A stretch of DNA of 64,000 nt. Origin: Basidiobolus meristosporus CBS 931.73. Lineage: Eukaryota > Basidiobolomycota > Basidiobolomycetes > Basidiobolales > Basidiobolaceae. Shown piece after piece: positions 24,665 through 34,528 of this stretch (position 1 is the first letter of the stretch; the number at the start of each line of letters is the position of its first letter). A program made the position numbers and the translations under genes. Location: the NCBI GenBank assembly GCA_002104905.1, contig MCFE01000022.1, positions 1 to 64,000 on the forward strand, read 5' to 3'. The notes under the pieces are model-generated. The model was not told the origin of the DNA, did no database searches, and saw only the letters and a program-made list of their open reading frames with translations.

Positions 24665-24996
24665 TGTTGTAAAATTTGTGATCCCACCTAAATATTCACC
24701 TAACTTGGTCACTTAGATCATTACCTACAAAATCCTAGTGAATACTGACCAAATTCCTTGTCAGGATTTACTTAGAGTATTTACCCAGAACATGAAAATT
24801 CTCAAAGTTGCCCAAACAGCCCCAAACTTTGCACACATGCTCTTGGAGCCTTCCTAAGCCTACTCTACATGTTTGCTATGCCAAGACCATGTAAAAGTAT
24901 AAATACTACTTTCACATTCAATAAATCCTTAAGTGAAAACCACATAATCTACTTGTTCTCCCAATCACTTCCAATATCTCCAAGACTCTGTCAACA
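24665..24996 (+). repeat. Right LTR of Copia copy B
   Basis: The LTR is 332 bp (TGTTG...CAACA), the same length as the left LTR. It is preceded by a purine-rich tract (GAGTGGGAG at about 24656-24664), as expected for the polypurine primer. The right flank GTTAT does not match the left flank ATTAC, so no clear target duplication survives. Confidence 0.85.
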
Positions 24997-26498
24997 GTTA
25001 TAGCATAATTTAATCCAAGATTTACAAATATTTTTTAAAAGATTTTGTCAAGTAAAGTCCAGTTACAACAACAAAGTATAACCAAGTGAATATCAAGTTG
25101 TAATTACAAAATTGACCATACAATCCAGTAATCCTCTTGTCAAAGATTAGTTACAGCAGAAGCACTCCCACAAGTCCTCCTGCTGACATATCCTTGACAA
25201 TTCCCCTCCAGTAGCTGAGCAAGCTACAAGGCCATTGAGGGCAGAAAAGCCTAAACATGCATCATTGATCACCCTCTTGTTCTTTGGCATAGTTACTTAC
25301 AAGTTCACACCCCTTTCCTTGACACCATGGTTCCCGGTTCTTGTTGCAATATTCATTAAATATGCAAGTGCCATTACAGTTTGTGATTCCCCCAAAGCCC
25401 CTGAATATTATCTTCTCCCAAGAGGCACTTAAATGCATTGAGTACAGTGTTTCCAAAAAAACAAGTTTAAGTTAGATTATTTGCTTGAGAGATTCAATAA
25501 CTCTTATGCTTCTTTATTTTAGCTCAAGTTTTTTATAACTACTTTGTAAGAATAAAGATTTCATCAAACTAGTGACTTCCCTCCCTTAAGAGACCATAGG
25601 TTTGAATCAAGTCTCTACCCAAATGATGCAATCACATGGAATGGAGGATAGCATACCCAGAGTAAGGTACATCAATGTATGATATAAGACATGGAATTCG
25701 GTACAATGGAGGAGGCTATGAGCACGCGGGATTTTCAGTGACCGTGGCATGAATGGTTTTGATTGTCAGTGATACAAGTGGGTTTTACGATCACAATGGT
25801 TTGTATTGCAACATTCTCGCGAACATCAGTGATAGTCTTGGCTTTCATCTGCTTCACTGGTAATAGGTTTGATGGATTGGTGGTAGGAGATCTCGGTATC
25901 CTCAGATGATACACTTGTCTTTGCATGTTTTGGAGACTCAATTTATCAAATCTATAGGTAGTGGGGCCCTATTTTGCACTATCTGTACTAAGCTCCAGTT
26001 GGACTAGATGTAATGAACCGCTTCGCAGGTGCGTATTTACTTGGAAGATTGTTGCGAATACCGCTTTCTTGGCACGTTTTACAGAAAGGAAGGATTTTGC
26101 CTCCCTACACGTGGGAATGGAACGTATTTGGAATCTAACTCTAATCCCTGGTAATGACGTCCGACTCCGATAATCACTAACTTCCTATGGAAAACCGAAA
26201 TCAGGTTGGCGAATATTATCTTGATAGGAGTCAGTCGACCTAATCAGTATGGTATAGTATATTGCCTGTCATTACATTTTATTCAACTAACTCAATCAGT
26301 AAGGATTTATTAAGTCGGTCACTTGGTTAATAATAATTCAGGTCTTCTGTATTATAGTGATGGTTAAGCCACTAACCAAGGCAATAGAGCGAGTGATGGT
26401 TAAGCCAGAATGCTTTGAACAAGATGAAACTACCCTTGGATCGTTCAATAGGCAGACTGTGAATGATTGGAGAACATTCAGCCAAATCATTAGATCCT
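24997..26498. other. Gene-poor stretch with retroelement debris
   Basis: The part from about 25490 to 25590 ends in an AATAAAGATTTC...TGACTTCCCTCCC motif shared with 335-385. Frames up to 70 codons exist but show no recognisable protein. No RNA gene was seen. Confidence 0.4.
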
Positions 26499-26660
26499 CT
26501 TGGCTATTCTCGATTAGCACCCATGTATACCCAGTGCTGGCGATACAACACCACCTTGGCTATTCTCGATTAGCACCCATGTATACCCAGTGCTGGCGAT
26601 ACAACACCACCTTGGCTATTCTTGGATGACACCCATATATACCCGGTGCTAGCGACTAGG
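26499..26660. repeat. 56-bp tandem repeat (2.9 copies)
   Basis: Identical 56-bp units begin at 26499 and 26555 (CTTGGCTATTCTCGATTAGC...), and a diverged third copy begins at 26611. The array ends 17 nt before the ATG at 26677, so it forms most of the 5' leader or proximal promoter of the following gene. Confidence 0.92.
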
Positions 26661-26676
26661 CAGTGAGTGATCAAAC

Positions 26677-28479
26677 ATGGCTTCTCATCTAGTCAGGAAT
26701 GTATTCAAATCATCCCTCAACAGCTCCATTGCCATTTCAGAGTTTGTGCAGAGAATGCGGGATGCTGGGATTAGAGAAAAATTCGGAAGCTTCATCAAGG
26801 AGTGTAGCTTAGTGGAAGCAATGTATAAGGTTGTACTGGTAAAGCCGATTCTCAAGGATATCCGGGGGTGTTTCGATACAGTCGAGCTGAACGAAAACAT
26901 GGGACAACTTTCTCCCCAAGGGATCGTTCTCTATTATGTCACTGATAGCAACCTGTACAATTTCAAGGAAATATTAGGTCAAGAGAGCTACGGGTTAAGT
27001 CTAAAAGGAAGGAGCTTACTCCAGATATATACACCATCAATGAATAGTGTGCATGTACTCGACCTGATCCGACTCAAGGAGAAATTGGATGAAGTCGCCT
27101 CAAGCCTTGTTGCACTGTTGAAGTCGGATTCGCCCAAGTATGTGTATGACTGTCGGCCATTTTTTGAACAGCTCGAGCAACTTCTGGCGATAGGCTACAA
27201 GGGCCTCATCAATGTTTACGATGTTCAGGAGACGGACGAGGAGCTGTCACCAAGGATTAAGCAACTAGGGCTTCAACATTATCTCAGAGCCTATTTGGAT
27301 GCGAGTATTACCCGGCAGAAAGACGTCTGGCTTCACAGGCCTATTCATCGGGATTTAATTGTTTATGCGGCGCTGGATGCACACTGCATTCACCAGATCG
27401 CCCAGGCCACCAACAGCACAAAAAGTGTGGAAGAGACGTTCGACAAGTACCTCGAATACAAAAGAGGTACTTTCGTATCGCCCATCAAACTAGAGATCGA
27501 ATGTGATATGGAGATCATTGGCCAGAGTTTGGGAACCGAACTGCTGCCAGCAATCGAGCTACCGGACACCGACCTTTTTGTCGACAACGGGAAAAAGATC
27601 AGATTGAACAGACATTCTTCCACGCGGAATATCTCGGATTCCGAGGTTTGCGAGGCGTTCGTCCAGAAAATCCTCGCAAAGCATTCCAGCGGGAGAGGGA
27701 ATAGGGCCATAGTAGGGACCACGCTTCACCGGGTATCCCGGGTGATGTACGAAGACAGGATCGTGGGGCTGACTTGGAGGATCGGCCGAAGAATCAAGGG
27801 GCTAGAGCCTATCTTCCAAGACAAGATCAATGATTCGGTGAGCATTCTCCTCTGCGGGCCTCCTAACGTAGGTAAAACCTCATTAGTAAGGTCCTTGTGC
27901 GAGCATGTGTCCGTCGATAAATCCCTTTGCCTGATCGACACATCAGGCGAAGTCTGTGGCGGTAACTCGTTGGGTGATTCACGAGTATTCAAGCCGTGTG
28001 AACCCCACAAGCAGTACGAACTGATGGTAGACGTAATCAAGAACCACTCCCCTAGTCATATTGTGATAGATGAGATCCACACCAAGGAGGAGATGAAGCT
28101 ATGCTCGACCGTTGTCAAGCGGGGTATCAAGGTGATCGCCTCGGTGCATGGATTATTTGAAGAGTTGATTTACAACCAAGAGCTGAACGCGTGCCTGGGA
28201 GGCATCCACAAGGTTATTTTGTCTGACAACAGGGCGGACATGGTGACTTACGGCCGAAAAACTCGCATCGAGCGTCTGGAAAAATCCCTATTCGATGTCG
28301 TGATTCAATTGGATTTCAAGGAGGATTGTTTCCAATACTGCTTCATCTCCGATGTGAATGATGCGGTGGACAGAGCACTGGATAATCAATTGGTTCACAC
28401 CACGCGCAGGTACCTGGCCGAAGGTGGGCTATATGAGAAAACGTCGTACATCGACCCCAGCCAAGGAAAGCGCTGTTGA
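26677..28479 (+). CDS. DEDD exonuclease-like domain fused to Ycf45/SpoIIIAA-like ATPase
   Basis: A single-exon gene of 600 residues. Residues ~90-245 resemble the DEDD 3'-5' exonuclease fold of the Egl/EXD1 type: LLQIYTP, then YDCRPFFEQL (motif II position, ~157) and YAALDA (motif III, ~230). The usual D-x-E of motif I is not visible; GQE sits at that position, so the nuclease is probably inactive. Residues ~385-530 form a P-loop ATPase with Walker A GPPNVGKT (~393) and Walker B HIVIDEIH (~460), followed by RGIKVIASVHG, as in plastid Ycf45 and SpoIIIAA-like ATPases. The biological role is unknown; nucleic-acid binding coupled to ATP hydrolysis is a reasonable guess. A mitochondrial targeting-like N-terminus is possible. 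GC content is higher than in the flanking transposon region. Confidence 0.7.
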   Translation: MASHLVRNVFKSSLNSSIAISEFVQRMRDAGIREKFGSFIKECSLVEAMYKVVLVKPILKDIRGCFDTVELNENMGQLSPQGIVLYYVTDSNLYNFKEILGQESYGLSLKGRSLLQIYTPSMNSVHVLDLIRLKEKLDEVASSLVALLKSDSPKYVYDCRPFFEQLEQLLAIGYKGLINVYDVQETDEELSPRIKQLGLQHYLRAYLDASITRQKDVWLHRPIHRDLIVYAALDAHCIHQIAQATNSTKSVEETFDKYLEYKRGTFVSPIKLEIECDMEIIGQSLGTELLPAIELPDTDLFVDNGKKIRLNRHSSTRNISDSEVCEAFVQKILAKHSSGRGNRAIVGTTLHRVSRVMYEDRIVGLTWRIGRRIKGLEPIFQDKINDSVSILLCGPPNVGKTSLVRSLCEHVSVDKSLCLIDTSGEVCGGNSLGDSRVFKPCEPHKQYELMVDVIKNHSPSHIVIDEIHTKEEMKLCSTVVKRGIKVIASVHGLFEELIYNQELNACLGGIHKVILSDNRADMVTYGRKTRIERLEKSLFDVVIQLDFKEDCFQYCFISDVNDAVDRALDNQLVHTTRRYLAEGGLYEKTSYIDPSQGKRC

Positions 28480-28588
28480 TCATTGCTATCTTAAGAAACT
28501 TATTCAACCGGATGTATCAGAAGAAATGGCCGGTACTTTTACAATAGTAGGCACTGAAGGCTTCTACTTCAATTTATTACTTACAAAT

Positions 28589-28594
28589 AATAAA
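28589..28594 (+). terminator. Poly(A) signal of exonuclease/ATPase gene
   Basis: AATAAA lies about 110 nt after the stop codon at 28479. Confidence 0.45.
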
Positions 28595-28788
28595 GGGATT
28601 TATATCTTGCAATACAGTAATAGACCGTACAAATTAAATATACACAAATATGGAGTCATACAAAATATGCATATCAGTCGGATAAGCACACGGCGAAGAC
28701 CTCAGTAACCAAAGAGAGATATCTCGATACAGTATCGCAGATGACTAATGGACCCATGCATATGCCAAAGTATACACTGAAGCGTGGC

Positions 28789-29841
28789 TTAATTAACCTT
28801 ACAACTGTGGATCTTGGCGTGTCGTCGTAGATTACTCACAACGGAAAAGTGGCGTCCGCACCCCTCATGAGGACACTTGAATGGCTTCTCTCCAGTGTGC
28901 GAATACATGTGGGTATTCAAGGAGCTTGGCCGACTGAACCCTTTCTGGCAGATAGAGCAGTGGTATTTTTTGGCAGAGGCAGAAATGGTTCTAGAGCTAA
29001 AGGTGGACATCATAGCGTTTAGCTGGTTTGCTGGTTTGCTTCGAGCGTAGCGTCGGTCTGCTTTTAAAGTGTCCACTTGAAGCTGCGCATAAGGTGATGG
29101 TTTCATTGATCGCATGCACATATTTGGAAAGATCCAAGAATCAGGGTAACCATCCTCAGGGATGCCTGTTAGAGAATGGTCCTCACCATTCTCTAGGAAA
29201 TTGAAGGGATACACCATCAGTTGGTTTGGATCATCAGCACAGGTGGCATCGACCTTCTCGTCATGATTCCAACTCGTTTCAAAAGAAGAGAATGGCGTTC
29301 CCAAAGTGGGCGATAGAAACTCAGGTGAGCTCGCTTGAATCATCAGTTCCGAATTGCCAATGGAGTTTGGTAGATTAGTACATTGCACTGGTGAATAGAC
29401 GGATTGTGGGGAACTGGGTGCAAACTGGCTGAGCTCTGGGAGGTCACAACCCTCCAAAAATCCCTCCTTCTTTAGATAGAAATCCTTAGAGTCCCCCTTA
29501 CTTGGCAGATGATACATGGTCTCATTTAGCGATGGAGATGTGAAAATCAAAAGCCCCTCCTCTTCCATTTTGATGCCCGGCTCGCCTGATAGGGTATGTG
29601 AATCTTTGCTGGGCGAAGTAGAAGCATCATGTAAAGAAGCGGACCAAAACGCCAGCATTTCTTGTGATTCGCATTTGTCGGCAAACTCTGAAGTAGACTC
29701 TACCTTTTGTTGACCATAGTAAGAGGCTATCTGCTCCATTGCCATCAATTGCTCAAGGTGATGGTCGTGCTGGGGCGGTTCGTTGGCTTTCGAACTTTGG
29801 TATGGGATGTGACAAACGGAGAAGAGGGTGGAATTTGTCAT
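28789..29841 (-). CDS. C2H2 zinc-finger transcription factor
   Basis: The protein has 350 residues and no intron. The first ATG is at 29841; the frame also opens three codons earlier at a TTG. Two adjacent C2H2 fingers occupy the last ~55 residues: CSIC...HMYSH, linker TGEKPFKCP, then C..EGC...H...H. The fingers are joined by the canonical TGEKP linker, so sequence-specific DNA binding is expected. The rest is acidic and Ser/Pro-rich and looks like a regulatory or activation region. Two-finger C-terminal architectures are common in fungal regulators such as stress or morphogenesis factors, but the specific orthologue was not identified. A TATA box lies 61-68 nt upstream. Confidence 0.85.
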   Translation of the reverse strand: MTNSTLFSVCHIPYQSSKANEPPQHDHHLEQLMAMEQIASYYGQQKVESTSEFADKCESQEMLAFWSASLHDASTSPSKDSHTLSGEPGIKMEEEGLLIFTSPSLNETMYHLPSKGDSKDFYLKKEGFLEGCDLPELSQFAPSSPQSVYSPVQCTNLPNSIGNSELMIQASSPEFLSPTLGTPFSSFETSWNHDEKVDATCADDPNQLMVYPFNFLENGEDHSLTGIPEDGYPDSWIFPNMCMRSMKPSPYAQLQVDTLKADRRYARSKPANQLNAMMSTFSSRTISASAKKYHCSICQKGFSRPSSLNTHMYSHTGEKPFKCPHEGCGRHFSVVSNLRRHAKIHSCKVN

Positions 29842-29901
29842 GATAAACAAAAATAAAAGCGAATCTAAATGTGAGTTGAGGCAGTAACGACTACTCAGGG
29901 C

Positions 29902-29909
29902 TATATATA
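29902..29909 (-). promoter_or_regulatory. TATA box of C2H2 factor gene
   Basis: The palindromic TATATATA lies 61-68 nt upstream of the minus-strand ATG at 29841. Confidence 0.55.
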
Positions 29910-29949
29910 GGCTGTTTGTATGTGGGATAAACCCTCCAGATACTTTGGG

Positions 29950-31533
29950 GAACCTTAAGTGGTCGTCAAATCATGATTGCATTCGATATGTTACTCAATA
30001 GTATGAAGATCTTCTTGCCCAGATGCATGATGGACACTATTTGTAAATCCAATTCTACGATCAAAGTAGGGGTGCCCAGCTCGGTAGGGGGCAGAGGAGA
30101 TAGTGGGATGAGAGGTGTAAAGTGGAGTGAGGTGATAGTAGGTGGGGAGCACCTGGACTATACCCCACTCAACTAAGGCGACATCAGTGCGATATTCCTG
30201 GCTGTAGAACCAATTGTCACCAGGTGTAGAGCACGTCTCCCTAAACACTCCCGAAAAACGATATTAAATCTAATCGGGATCCGTATCCAGGTAATACTTG
30301 CATTGTGTGTAATCAAGGAAAGCCTCTCAATGCATACCAATCAAGCAGCCAGTCGGCGCAGTATACTACCTCGTGGTACAGTAACAGCACCATCAATGGG
30401 CAGCATTATTCCAGTCCCTCGGAATAGTAACGGCGAGTGAGAGCGGTTTCAATTGAGGTGATGCAATATCCCTTCCATCAATGTAGACATAAATTCGCCT
30501 GTTTAATCTGCCTGCATATGATTGGATCGACATGGCAATCAAAGCATCTACCACAATCATCAACCGCAGGAGTCTTCATGATCGCCCGCCGTTTAGGGTT
30601 AGGACTGGCGTGTCCAAAATACCGGTTTGGAAGCCAATCTTTGCGTTAGACAATCCTTGTTCGGCACATCATGCTTAAATAGAAGTCTACCTCTTATTCA
30701 TAGTACTGATAATCTCTGTATTTGCAATTCAATGTCACTCGTTTACCTTCCACTTGTACTCTGCTTAACTTACATACTCAGGGGTTGGCTGTAAGCAAGA
30801 ATATCAGAACACAACCAACCCAGTGCCACCATATATAGCAATGAACCAACCAGCACGCCCCAATTTTCTGTGAAGATACTGGAGCATTGATAGCATATAT
30901 TGTATGCTAAAATCATGAAATTCGAGGACCAATCACGAATACGAACATGCGTTAATAATTCCTCCCAAACCGTTTAAAAAAGGCGTTTCCAGTTCGAGCT
31001 TAGATGGGCAGTGCAATTGTTACATTGTGTGGTACCGGAGTGACAATACCTGTTAATAAATCAGCTTGATCTTTTTAAATTCGGCTTCCCACAGTTATTT
31101 ATCCCTCTAGGTCAGCTTCCACAATGATTCGGATGATACTTTTTGGCCATGGGTCATTGCTATATACTGGGTGGGTGTTGTAGGACAAGACCTTGGGGAG
31201 TTATTTTGGTAGGAATTCCGAGAGCTCGTTGCCTCTGTAACCTCAACAGTCCTTCGTTAGGGGGACCACAAGTGATGTCAAGCATCCAAACACACTGACT
31301 CAAACAGCATTAGGTTACACTTCAGCTTACTCACATGAAATTAACGAATATCAAGTTTATCAATATATCGTGGCTATTACACAAGTGATTAGTGGGTATC
31401 ATGCTTGCTATATGCTTGTTTGTTTAAGAATTGGCTAATGTACATTATCGGATCAATTGTTACAGGGTTACTATCACCAGGATCACAAAACCGTCACTAA
31501 ACCATTGGGTTAGTTTGCTATGTCCATGGCCGA
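29950..31533. other. Intergenic, no gene recognised
   Basis: No convincing ORF is seen; the 85-codon minus frame at 29991-30248 starts at GTG and has no recognisable features. The 16-mer TAGTAACGGCGAGTGA at 30425-30440 matches a highly conserved stretch near the 5' end of large-subunit rRNA, but its surroundings do not, so it is not an rRNA gene. Confidence 0.45.
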
Positions 31534-34084
31534 TCAAAATGATGCACTCACCATGGTATATGTTCTTAAACCCTTTCTGGGGGATTTTTCTAATGGTGAG
31601 GTGGATTTGGATGTAGAGTGAGCGGAAGAGCCATTCTCGTAGACTTTCTGTTGGTTGGTTAGTCAAGCTCACCTGGCCATGCATGAAACCTTTGTTACCT
31701 GAGTCCCATCAACAAACTGGATCACCTTTCTCCCATGAATATCCACAGTTTGGATTGTTCCATCAGGAAAAATAGACTTTTCCTAGGTTGGTGGGGATTT
31801 TAGTAAGCCGGTACCGTGACATTCGTACGCGAGGGCACGTATCTACCTCGTTATTGGGATATATGTATTGTACTGTGGCGTCGGGGAACTTTACTTCGAT
31901 AGTACCATCAACATGGTGCTTTTCTAGTTGGCCGTTGGCAAATTGGAACATTTCCGTCTTGTCTGGCAAGCTAGTATGGATGGTTTTCGTTTCTGCATAG
32001 AAATATACGACTTTGCCATCCTCAAAGGTTTCTTTCGCGTCCCCGTTCACAAAGCGCAACTTGGTATAACCGCTTGAACGGTGCTCCTTTGTGGTTCCAT
32101 TGCGATATAGCACCAGCCGTGTACCATTTGCGTACATACGCTCACACTTCCCATCGGGGTAGCACACCTCTTCAAAAGGTTTCATTAATCTGAGCTCAGC
32201 ACCAAGCTCATCAAGCGGGCTGTTCTGGCCTTCATTCTTATCCGGCACCACTCGAGATGGTGACGGTGTTGAGGAATGACCCTGTGCACTTTCGGTAACA
32301 CAATTTTCGATACCTGAAGCTGTGTCACTTTCATCTGTGAATTGTCTTAGCTTTTTCCTTAATAAGCTGTTTTGTTTTGTCAGAAGTGCGACTGTATGCT
32401 CAAGCTCTTGGGCTGTCACATCTAGTTTGGGCTAAAGTTCTCATTTGGTAAGAGTCGGATAGATATGAGTTGGAATGAAGAGTCACCTTGCTTCGCTGGT
32501 CCATCAATTTGGCATTTAGGTCATTGATTATCTGCTGGAGCTCCTCATTTCTTCTCGTCAACGTCACTGCTCTATCTTTCAGCCGGCTGAGCTCCGAGCT
32601 AGACTTACTTTCTTTTTTTTTTAGTTTTGAGTTTAGTTCTTTCACTGTTTCTCGCAGCAATTCAATCTCCTGCCGCTCTCTAACGAATGTTGTTAGTCAC
32701 GTAGCAACAATCAAAGCCTCGAATAAAATTACTTCTTGTTCGCGGTGGTTGCAGTGACTAATTGATGCTTCTCCAGCGTCAGTTTTTCCCGTCGCTTGTT
32801 TACTTCCGTTTCATGATGCAGCCTCTTGAGCTTTGCAAGCTCCTCGGACTTGTATTTTTCAAACAATTCCTAAGCCACGAAAGTATCATAAGTACCTTAT
32901 CTAGTCAAAGTGTGAAGCATATACGGCGTTACTTTCTCGGCCTCTAGAGCCTTAACATTGCGTATATGATCGCGGCGCAATCTATCAATATCTATAGTCT
33001 TGATATCATCGTCCGAAGTTGTTATTTTGGTGCACATGATTCAAATGAGCATTGGCTGAAGACCTACTTCACGCTCCAAACTTCGATGAGGTTGAGTCGG
33101 GGATAATGAAGATTGTATGGGTACTGTGGATGCTCTATGTACAGGTGAACGAATTTGGGTTGGTTGTGGTAATTTCGATGCGACTAGATAAAACGGTTCC
33201 GCTCGGTTATATTCAGTTCCATCACATAGAGATTGCAGTACAAATAGCGGATACCTGTGGTTTTGCATGTCATCGAGACTCCAGTTGAATTTCCTCGAGT
33301 TGCCGCCCAGTTAGGAGAGAGTCGTAGATAACTATCTTGCGGTTCCATACCATCACTACTTGGAGTAGAGAATGTAGAATCTACCAAGGATTACTGTATT
33401 AGTCCTGAAAAATAAAAGAACATAAATTCCGTGACAGGAGGCGACTCATCTACCCAAAGTTGTGGAACACATCTTTTCCAACCCGTCAATATTAAATGAG
33501 CTTGGTCTTGAGATTTTTATAGGGTTATCAAACTCCTGAGTATAGTTAATAATAATCTTGACGTGGATCCAGAAGTCAATATACTTACTGAAGTAGTCTC
33601 CGAAGCACTATCAACATCCGAGTCAACATACGACCTGTTCAACACAAGTTCAGAAAGGTTCACCTGAGTACATGGCTGGGTATTACTCACTCGGTACGAA
33701 GCTTGGGCCATTTTGAAGGAGCTGGGCTAGGCCTTGGGGGTATGTTGGACACTTCCTCCTCGAGAGCCAGGAAGCCTTTGAGCGCCTCCTCCTCCCACTT
33801 TTTTTTGGAAGCCCATTTCTGGTGAATTTTCGAGCGTTCCTCTACAAGGAAGTCCTTTTTCGTTTTAAGAGCCTCTGATTCAGTGTAGAATTTCAAACTA
33901 GGGAATACTGAAGTATCGCTAGTCGAGCTTGCGAAGGAACTCTCCATAAGAGGATCGTTGGAAGAACTCTGTTGGACCTTTGGAGATTTCTGACGAGGTT
34001 TCCAGTAAGTAAATAGAAAAGAGGCAGTACAGTTTCCAATGCTACGTTAAATCAGGTGTTAAGATATACCTCTTGGTGGGCCAT
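31534..34084 (-). CDS. CPAP/SAS-4-like protein with Tcp10_C (G-box) domain
   Basis: A hand-spliced model has 12 exons: 34084-34070, 33989-33691, 33634-33589, 33535-33454, 33380-33255, 33183-33068, 32998-32933, 32869-32733, 32679-32487, 32431-31847, 31782-31699 and 31647-31534. All junctions are GT-AG and phase-consistent, giving 620 residues. The N-terminal third is Ser-rich and low in structure, the middle is a long Lys/Glu/Leu coiled coil, and residues ~450-590 are a Tcp10_C domain. That domain is a series of short beta-hairpin repeats such as CYPDGK, MYANGT, FVNGD, FEDGK, FANGQ, FPDAT and FPDGT. In animals this domain of CPAP/SAS-4 binds STIL/Ana2 and supports centriole assembly. The least certain junction is the acceptor at 32998; the last 37 codons are also tentative. 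Centriole or nuclear-associated-organelle function is inference. Confidence 0.75.
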
Positions 34085-34244
34085 TGCTCCAGAATAAGAA
34101 GAATTATCGTGTTAGTCCATGAAGCAAGGAGTGAGCAATATCTAGTGGTGATTTGGTTTAATTTATGCATGCTTTGCTATTTAACCATATAGGTAGCCTA
34201 CTAAATCAGCTGTGTGCATTCACACTGAAGGAACGGACTCCTAA

Positions 34245-34505
34245 TTAATTCATATGCATGGATTTAACAAGTTGCTCTTGGTTGTACGGAAATGGAGTCA
34301 ACTTCACGACCTGGCGATGTAGCCACGCCACAAAGAAATAACCCCAGCCTCTGATTATTTGTATACCCTTGTGCTTACACTCGTGCCACCACAGAGCTGA
34401 GTGACCAATATATCCTTGGTGCACGGCCAACGTAGAGAAAGGATGTTCCAAGACCAGATCTTGGATTGCCTGATCAAGCGTTTGCAATGGTACAATGAAT
34501 GGCAT
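34245..34505 (-). CDS. Small hypothetical ORF (86 aa)
   Basis: An ATG-initiated frame of 86 codons fits between the stop of the NBAS-like gene (34529) and the start of the CPAP-like gene (34084). It is Trp/His-rich with one moderately hydrophobic stretch (RGWGYFFVAWLH). Its ATG overlaps an AATAAA (34505-34510, minus strand) that probably serves the upstream NBAS gene, which argues against an independent promoter. No family was recognised. Confidence 0.3.
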   Translation of the reverse strand: MPFIVPLQTLDQAIQDLVLEHPFSTLAVHQGYIGHSALWWHECKHKGIQIIRGWGYFFVAWLHRQVVKLTPFPYNQEQLVKSMHMN

Positions 34506-34528
34506 TTATTAAATTTTTAAGTAGCTTG

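Larger units (their letters stand above)
21112..24996 (+). mobile_element. Copia-type retrotransposon copy B, defective
   Basis: Two 332-bp LTRs (21112-21443 and 24665-24996) bound an internal region in the order integrase then reverse transcriptase, as in the Copia superfamily. Visible parts are gag-pre-integrase (LMLWHRRFGHLNF and HCEACIYG, ~21690-21820), an integrase core (~21850-22200), reverse transcriptase with LYVDDLIIA (~23670-23700) and RNase H (YSDADWG and TTEAEYMGACE, ~24185-24345). Gag and protease are almost absent, because the left LTR is followed within about 100 bp by pre-integrase sequence. Several in-frame stops and frameshifts make it non-functional. A solo LTR interrupts it at 22223-22743. 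Confidence 0.9.

Noticed and set aside
25606-25625. tRNA B-box-like sequence (GGTTTGAATCAAG)
   Set aside because: No A-box or cloverleaf could be built around it.
34245-34505. 86-aa ORF as a confident gene
   Set aside because: It is listed only at low confidence, because its ATG overlaps the probable poly(A) signal of the NBAS-like gene and only 23 bp separate the two frames.
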